Assembly (NCBI GenBank): GCA_947632165.1 | Contig: CANROI010000008.1 | Coordinates: 1 to 20,073, forward strand | Length of the DNA: 20,073 nt | Source: an uncultured Clostridia bacterium | GTDB lineage: Bacteria; Bacillota; Clostridia; Christensenellales; Borkfalkiaceae | Direction of reading: 5' to 3' | Part shown: in pieces, positions 17,271 to 20,073 of the stretch | Position numbering within the stretch: position 1 is the stretch's first letter | Layout: each line of letters opens with the position of its first letter | Made by a program: the position numbers and the translations under genes | The notes under the pieces: model-generated | The model's database searches: none | What the model saw: the letters and a program-made list of their open reading frames with translations, nothing else | Told to the model about the DNA's origin: nothing

Positions 17271-18035
17271 TCACGGTTTGATCAAAGGCGAGAGCTCGAA
17301 TTTCTTCCAAGGCGTCTCGTTTTTCGGGGGTTCGCAGAGGAAGAGCATGCGCTCTTTTGTGACGGGATGGGTGAACGAGAGCGAATAGGCCCAGAGGGCG
17401 AGCTTCCCCTTCTGGGCGCGCTCCCCGCCGTAGCGCATGTCTCCGTACACGGGGTGGGCAATGCCCGCCATCTGCACGCGGATCTGGTGGCTCCTGCCCG
17501 TGTGCAGCTTTACGGCGGCAAGGCACAGCCCGTCCGCCTTCTGCAGCACGCGGTACTCGAGCGAGGCGAACTTCGCCCCGTCCGTCCCCTGCGTGCTGAG
17601 GTAGACCATGTTGTTGACCGTGTTCTTCTTGAGATAGCCCGTGAGCGTGGCGCTCTCCTGCAAAGGGACGCCGACGAGCACGGCAAGGTACTTCTTTTCG
17701 AAGTCTCCCGTCCGCATCTGTTCGGAGAGCCTGCCCGCCGCCTTGCTCGTCTTTGCAAACACCATCACGCCGCCCGTGGGGCGGTCGAGCCTGTGCACGA
17801 GCCCGACATAGACATTCCCCGGCTTTTGGTAGGTCTCCTTCAGGTACTTCTTCACGCGGTCGAGCAGATTGTCGTCCCCGCTCTCGTCGGGGCAGGAGGC
17901 GACGTTCTGCGGCTTCATGACCACGATGATATGGTTGTCTTCATAGAGAATGATCGGTGCGTCGTCGGCGGGCGCGGGGCGCGCCTCCCCGGCGTTCTCT
18001 TGCAAATCCGGATTTACACTCTGCTCATCTGACAT
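17271..18035 (-). CDS. RluA family RNA pseudouridine synthase without S4 domain
   Basis: 254 residues. The catalytic domain begins at about residue 27 (PIILYEDNHIIVVMKPQNV). HRLDRPTGGVMVFAKTSKAA (81-100) supplies catalytic Asp84, and LHTGRSHQIRVQMAGIAHPV (177-196) is the second family block. There is no S4 domain, unlike the other RluA member at 11522-12313. The first 25 residues are acidic and probably disordered. The target base in rRNA or tRNA is not predictable here. The start at 18035 has GGGAGGG upstream, and the first 11 bp overlap the end of the methyltransferase gene, so the two are probably co-translated. I see no convincing terminator between its stop and the next promoter; only A/T-rich runs lie at 17238-17256. 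Confidence 0.92.
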   Translation of the reverse strand: MSDEQSVNPDLQENAGEARPAPADDAPIILYEDNHIIVVMKPQNVASCPDESGDDNLLDRVKKYLKETYQKPGNVYVGLVHRLDRPTGGVMVFAKTSKAAGRLSEQMRTGDFEKKYLAVLVGVPLQESATLTGYLKKNTVNNMVYLSTQGTDGAKFASLEYRVLQKADGLCLAAVKLHTGRSHQIRVQMAGIAHPVYGDMRYGGERAQKGKLALWAYSLSFTHPVTKERMLFLCEPPKNETPWKKFELSPLIKP

Positions 18036-18891
18036 AGATCCCTCCCGCGCCGCAGGGCAGCGCGATCCCCTCTTGTGTGGGCAATCCGACTTCATACGCC
18101 TCGATCGTTCCCCTTCTTCCGGGAAGCGCGAGGGACAGTATGTTCTTCAGCACCGTGGGCTGAAGCCCCGTAGTATAACTGTTGATCAGGAAAAAGAGCG
18201 CGTCGTCCTTCAGAAGCTCCGCGCAGAGCCTGACGAAGGGAAAGAGTTCGGTCTCGATCTTCCACATCTCGCCGCCCGGCCCCCTCCCGTAGGAGGGCGG
18301 ATCCATCACGATCCCGTCGTAGCGGTTCCCTCTCCGCAGTTCGCGCAGGACGAATTTCTTACAGTCGTCCACGATATAGCGGATCCCGCCCGTCAAAGAG
18401 GACAGCCGCGCGTTTTCCCCCGCGCGCTCCACCATGCCCTTGGCGGCGTCCACATGCACGACCTCGGCGCCCGCCTTCGCCATCGCCACGGATGCGGCGC
18501 CCGTATAGGCGAAGAGGTTCAGGATCTTGGGGCGGTTCCCCGCTCCGGCCGAGGCGCGGATGAGCTCCGCCGTCCGGTCCCAATGCACGGCCTGCTCGGG
18601 AAAGAGCCCCGTGTGCTTGAACCCCATCGGCTTGACTTTGAAGCGGAGATCGCGGTAGCCGATCACCCAGCTCTCCGGCAGCGGACGCCGGTATTCCCAG
18701 CTGCCGCCGCCCCGCTCGCTGCGGTGGTAGACCGCGCATAGGCCGGGCTCGGCAAAGAGATCCCGCTGCGCCGCCCAGATGACCTGCGGATCGGGCCGGA
18801 GCAGGACGATCTCGCCCCAGCGCTCGAGCTTGTAACCGTCGCCCGTCGCGATGACAGAATAATCTTTCCAATCTTCCGCAAGTCTGATCAT
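18025..18891 (-). CDS. class I SAM-dependent methyltransferase, RlmI-like
   Basis: 288 residues. The N-terminal part has the pattern W-x-DY...TGDGYKLERWG...LRPDPQVIWAA (8-41). The Rossmann SAM-binding motif is LNLFAYTGAASVAMAKAGA (124-142), and the catalytic loop is MDPPSYGRGP (196-205). This is the layout of the RlmI/RlmK group that methylates 23S rRNA, and of relatives of unknown target. It lacks an N-terminal PUA domain, so it is not a full-length RlmI. The ATG at 18891 is where family similarity begins. A consensus promoter has its -10 element only 6 bp before this ATG, so the message is probably leaderless, and no Shine-Dalgarno sequence is present. The stop overlaps the pseudouridine synthase start by 11 bp; both probably modify RNA. 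Confidence 0.9.
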   Translation of the reverse strand: MIRLAEDWKDYSVIATGDGYKLERWGEIVLLRPDPQVIWAAQRDLFAEPGLCAVYHRSERGGGSWEYRRPLPESWVIGYRDLRFKVKPMGFKHTGLFPEQAVHWDRTAELIRASAGAGNRPKILNLFAYTGAASVAMAKAGAEVVHVDAAKGMVERAGENARLSSLTGGIRYIVDDCKKFVLRELRRGNRYDGIVMDPPSYGRGPGGEMWKIETELFPFVRLCAELLKDDALFFLINSYTTGLQPTVLKNILSLALPGRRGTIEAYEVGLPTQEGIALPCGAGGIYVR

Positions 18892-18897
18892 AGGAAT

Positions 18898-18926
18898 ATT
18901 ATAGTAAATTCCACGCCCTTTGTAAA
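18898..18926 (-). promoter_or_regulatory. promoter of the methyltransferase-rluA operon, probably leaderless
   Basis: On the minus strand: TTTACA (18926-18921), 17 bp and TATAAT (18903-18898). Only ATTCCT separates the -10 element from the ATG at 18891, so the expected transcript start falls on or next to the start codon. Confidence 0.78.
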
Positions 18927-18962
18927 GTGATTTTCGGGCAAAAACCGCGGCGGATTCTCCGC

Positions 18963-19000
18963 GTGCCGCCCCCCGCCGCCGGGGCGGCGGGGGGCGGCAC
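18963..19000. repeat. 38-bp near-uninterrupted GC palindrome
   Basis: GTGCCGCCCCCCGCCGCC (18963-18980) is a perfect complement of 18983-19000, leaving two central bases. It lies between the divergent methyltransferase promoter and the tRNA promoter, where no gene ends, so a terminator role is not obvious. T runs nearby (19013-19017) are 12 or more bases away. Confidence 0.85.
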
Positions 19001-19092
19001 GGCTTCCCAAAGATTTTTACGGGCGGCGCAAGCAGATGCCTCCCGCAAGAGAAAATTTTCTCCCGCAAATTGTGTTTCCGTGCGAAAAACGG

Positions 19093-19121
19093 TTGACAGA
19101 AGCAAAAAAAGCGTGTAAAAT
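19093..19121 (+). promoter_or_regulatory. promoter of the tRNA-Val/tRNA-Ala genes
   Basis: Consensus TTGACA (19093-19098), 17 bp and TAAAAT (19116-19121). The predicted start is about 6 bp before the 5' end of tRNA-Val, so the precursor has a very short leader. Both tRNAs probably come from this promoter. Confidence 0.85.
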
Positions 19122-19134
19122 AGCAACTGTAATC

Positions 19135-19211
19135 GGGGGCATAGCTCAGTTGGTTAGAGCGCACGCTTCACATGCGTGAGGTCACAGGTTCGAGTCCTGT
19201 TGTCCCCACCA
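19135..19211 (+). tRNA. tRNA-Val(CAC)
   Basis: 77 nt including an encoded CCA. The acceptor arms GGGGGCA and TGTCCCC pair along 7 positions with one G-U. The anticodon stem CACGC/GCGTG holds loop TTCACAT with anticodon CAC at 19169-19171, which reads GUG. The TTCGAGT T loop is normal. This isoacceptor is dispensable where tRNA-Val(UAC) exists and suits a GC-rich codon bias. Confidence 0.97.
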
Positions 19212-19234
19212 TCGTCCTGCCCGACATTTCTAAT

Positions 19235-19310
19235 GGGGATATAGCTCATCTGGTAGAGCGGTACGTTCGCAACGTACAGGTAACGTGTTCGAGTCACGCT
19301 ATCTCCACCA
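19235..19310 (+). tRNA. tRNA-Ala(CGC)
   Basis: 76 nt with encoded CCA, 23 bp after tRNA-Val. The acceptor arms GGGGATA/TATCTCC include G3-U70, the alanine identity pair. The anticodon stem GTACG/CGTAC holds loop TTCGCAA with anticodon CGC at 19268-19270, which reads GCG. The T stem has one mismatch at its outer pair (A49/C65). Confidence 0.96.
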
Positions 19311-19323
19311 CCTCGTCGCCGCA

Positions 19324-19372
19324 AGGCGCGTTTTGCAAAGGGTTGCCAAACGGCAACCCTTGTGCCTTTTGC
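19324..19372. repeat. 49-bp hairpin repeat, copy 1
   Basis: Identical to 19434-19482, spaced 110 bp apart in the same orientation. Each copy contains GGGTTGCC and GGCAACCC around AAAC, a perfect 8-bp stem, flanked by TTTTGCAAA and CCTTTTGC. It starts 14 bp after tRNA-Ala and could end the tRNA transcript, but no clean T run follows the stem. Confidence 0.9.
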
Positions 19373-19389
19373 GCCTGCGGCTCCTCTTC

Positions 19390-19421
19390 CCCAAAAATCT
19401 TGCTGCGCAATATTTTTTGGG
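19390..19421. repeat. AT-rich hairpin between the two 49-bp repeats
   Basis: CCCAAAAATCTTGC (19390-19403) and the complementary GCAATATTTTTTGGG (19407-19421) pair around TGC with one bulge and one mismatch. GGCTCC at 19379-19384 can extend the stem with GGAGCC at 19420-19425, leaving a bulge. With the two flanking copies this makes a hairpin-hairpin-hairpin block of about 160 bp. Confidence 0.7.
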
Positions 19422-19433
19422 AGCCCTATTGCT

Positions 19434-19482
19434 AGGCGCGTTTTGCAAAGGGTTGCCAAACGGCAACCCTTGTGCCTTTTGC
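19434..19482. repeat. 49-bp hairpin repeat, copy 2
   Basis: Exact second copy of 19324-19372, same orientation. It ends 35 bp before the lipoprotein start codon, so it lies in or at the edge of that gene's upstream region. Confidence 0.9.
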
Positions 19483-19516
19483 ATCACGACAAACAGAAAT
19501 TTATTCGGAGAAGTGT

Positions 19517-19942
19517 ATGATGAAAAAATTTGCAAGTGTAATCGTTGCAGCGGTAACATTGGTACTGTGTTTTACATTATCTGCCTGCGATAATAAATAT
19601 GTAAGCCGGTATAGCGCTATGCTGATGGTGAGGACAAATACCTCAGATAAAGCGTCGGTTTCATTTGACGGTTTCAGCGGAACATTCGTAATGCATTTGA
19701 AAAGCAATGGCGCAGACGAGGTGTTTATATCTTATGAAGCTACATTGGGAGAGGGAAATATAAAAGTTTATTATGATTTCAATGATGAAAAGCTGAACCT
19801 GTTTGACATTGAAACGGGCGGTTCTGTTGACAGAAAAACCGAACCTTTTACAAGCGATAAAACGATTTACATCATCATTGAATCGGACGGTCAATGCCGC
19901 GAAGGCAGTTTTTCGTTTGTTCTGGAAAAATCTGAGAAATAA
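19517..19942 (+). CDS. small hypothetical lipoprotein, AT-rich
   Basis: 141 residues. Two Lys after the starting Met-Met, a hydrophobic run (5-20) and the lipobox Leu21-Ser-Ala-Cys24 mark a lipoprotein signal peptide, so the mature protein should be lipid-anchored at Cys24 on the outer face of the membrane. The rest is polar with alternating strand-like segments (FISYEATLGEGNIKVYY, KTIYIIIESDG) and may form a small beta-sandwich; I recognise no family. GGAG lies six bases before the first ATG. Hand counts give 30 to 38% GC in 60-base lines here, far below the neighbouring genes, with many AT-ending codons. Together with its place behind two tRNA genes this suggests horizontal transfer. A terminator follows at 19997. 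No clear promoter is visible. Confidence 0.85.
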   Translation: MMKKFASVIVAAVTLVLCFTLSACDNKYVSRYSAMLMVRTNTSDKASVSFDGFSGTFVMHLKSNGADEVFISYEATLGEGNIKVYYDFNDEKLNLFDIETGGSVDRKTEPFTSDKTIYIIIESDGQCREGSFSFVLEKSEK

Positions 19943-19996
19943 ATTTCCATTTTGCTATAAAATGAGAAATATTTTAATTATATCAGGAAATGCTCT

Positions 19997-20031
19997 GCGC
20001 CCGCCTGTATCATCAGGCGGGCGCGGTTTTT
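19997..20031 (+). terminator. intrinsic terminator of the lipoprotein gene
   Basis: GCGCCCGCCTG (19997-20007) pairs perfectly with CAGGCGGGCGC (20014-20024) around TATCAT, followed by GG and five T (20027-20031). It lies 54 bp after the lipoprotein stop. The last 42 bases of the window beyond it are too short to assign. Confidence 0.88.
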
Positions 20032-20073
20032 CTGCCGAAACTCACCCTGCGGAGGCGAGAAAGCTCATCGCGC

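Noticed and set aside
18927..19118. Plus-strand small open frame across the 38-bp palindrome
   Set aside because: It is Arg/Pro/Gly-rich, has no ribosome site, and overlaps the tRNA promoter.
19154..19459. Minus-strand open frame across both tRNAs and the first 49-bp repeat, ending in a tRNA-antisense peptide
   Set aside because: Peptides such as NRTRTCDLTHVK are familiar false translations of tRNA genes.
19324..19482. Possible CRISPR array
   Set aside because: There are only two repeat units, 49 bp long with an internal hairpin, and the 61-bp spacer is itself a hairpin. No cas gene is present.
19479..19507. Promoter for the lipoprotein gene (TTGCAT, 17 bp, TATTCG)
   Set aside because: The -10 element is poor and would place the transcript start after the ribosome site, so it cannot serve the chosen start.

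Overview
The window is GC-rich, densely coded bacterial chromosome. Strict-anaerobe signatures (a trimeric electron-bifurcating [FeFe] hydrogenase, FeoAB ferrous iron uptake, glycogen phosphorylase), AGGAGG-type ribosome sites and clean TTGACA/TATAAT promoters point to an anaerobic Clostridia-like Firmicute with unusually high GC, probably gut-associated. The lineage is an inference from gene content; no rRNA is present.

Layout. A minus-strand gene may begin at 92 and run off the left edge. At 118-1968 is an ABC-F ribosome-associated ATPase (+). Glycogen phosphorylase (2153-4450, -) diverges from hydC-hydB-hydA (4730-8876, +); each has its own promoter in the 279-bp gap. A two-sided terminator separates hydA from a minus-strand metal-resistance operon: an ArsR/SmtB regulator (11087-11437) followed by a Zn/Cd-type P1B ATPase (8944-11040), with a 12-2-12 operator over the promoter. 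Upstream of it on the minus strand lie a DUF378 membrane protein, feoA, feoB and an RluA-type pseudouridine synthase (14562 to 11522), with overlaps between feoA/feoB and feoB/rluA. Next comes a large surface protein (14687-17140, -) with a signal peptide, a C-terminal membrane anchor and an embedded rubredoxin-like four-cysteine domain. A second RluA-type synthase and an RlmI-like methyltransferase form a two-gene minus-strand operon whose transcript looks leaderless. The right end holds tRNA-Val(CAC) and tRNA-Ala(CGC) on the plus strand, a pair of identical 49-bp hairpin repeats, and an AT-rich lipoprotein gene that looks foreign to its surroundings.

How the genes fit together. The hydrogenase couples NAD(P)H and reduced ferredoxin oxidation to H2 release in fermentation, and by motif count needs about 36 iron atoms per HydABC unit; FeoAB would bring in Fe(II), and the ATPase/regulator pair would keep Zn or Cd from accumulating. 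This metal theme is an inference from proximity, since the operons have separate control signals. The two RluA enzymes, the methyltransferase, the ABC-F protein and the tRNAs are translation-related.

Most notable: the rubredoxin-like module in an exported protein, the FeoB G domain without a recognisable G4 motif, the terminator 7 nt in front of feoA, the promoter/terminator/operator overlap upstream of the SmtB-type regulator, and several unexplained palindromic repeats. I found no CRISPR array, transposase, phage gene or riboswitch I could support, and no gene-free stretch longer than 300 bases.
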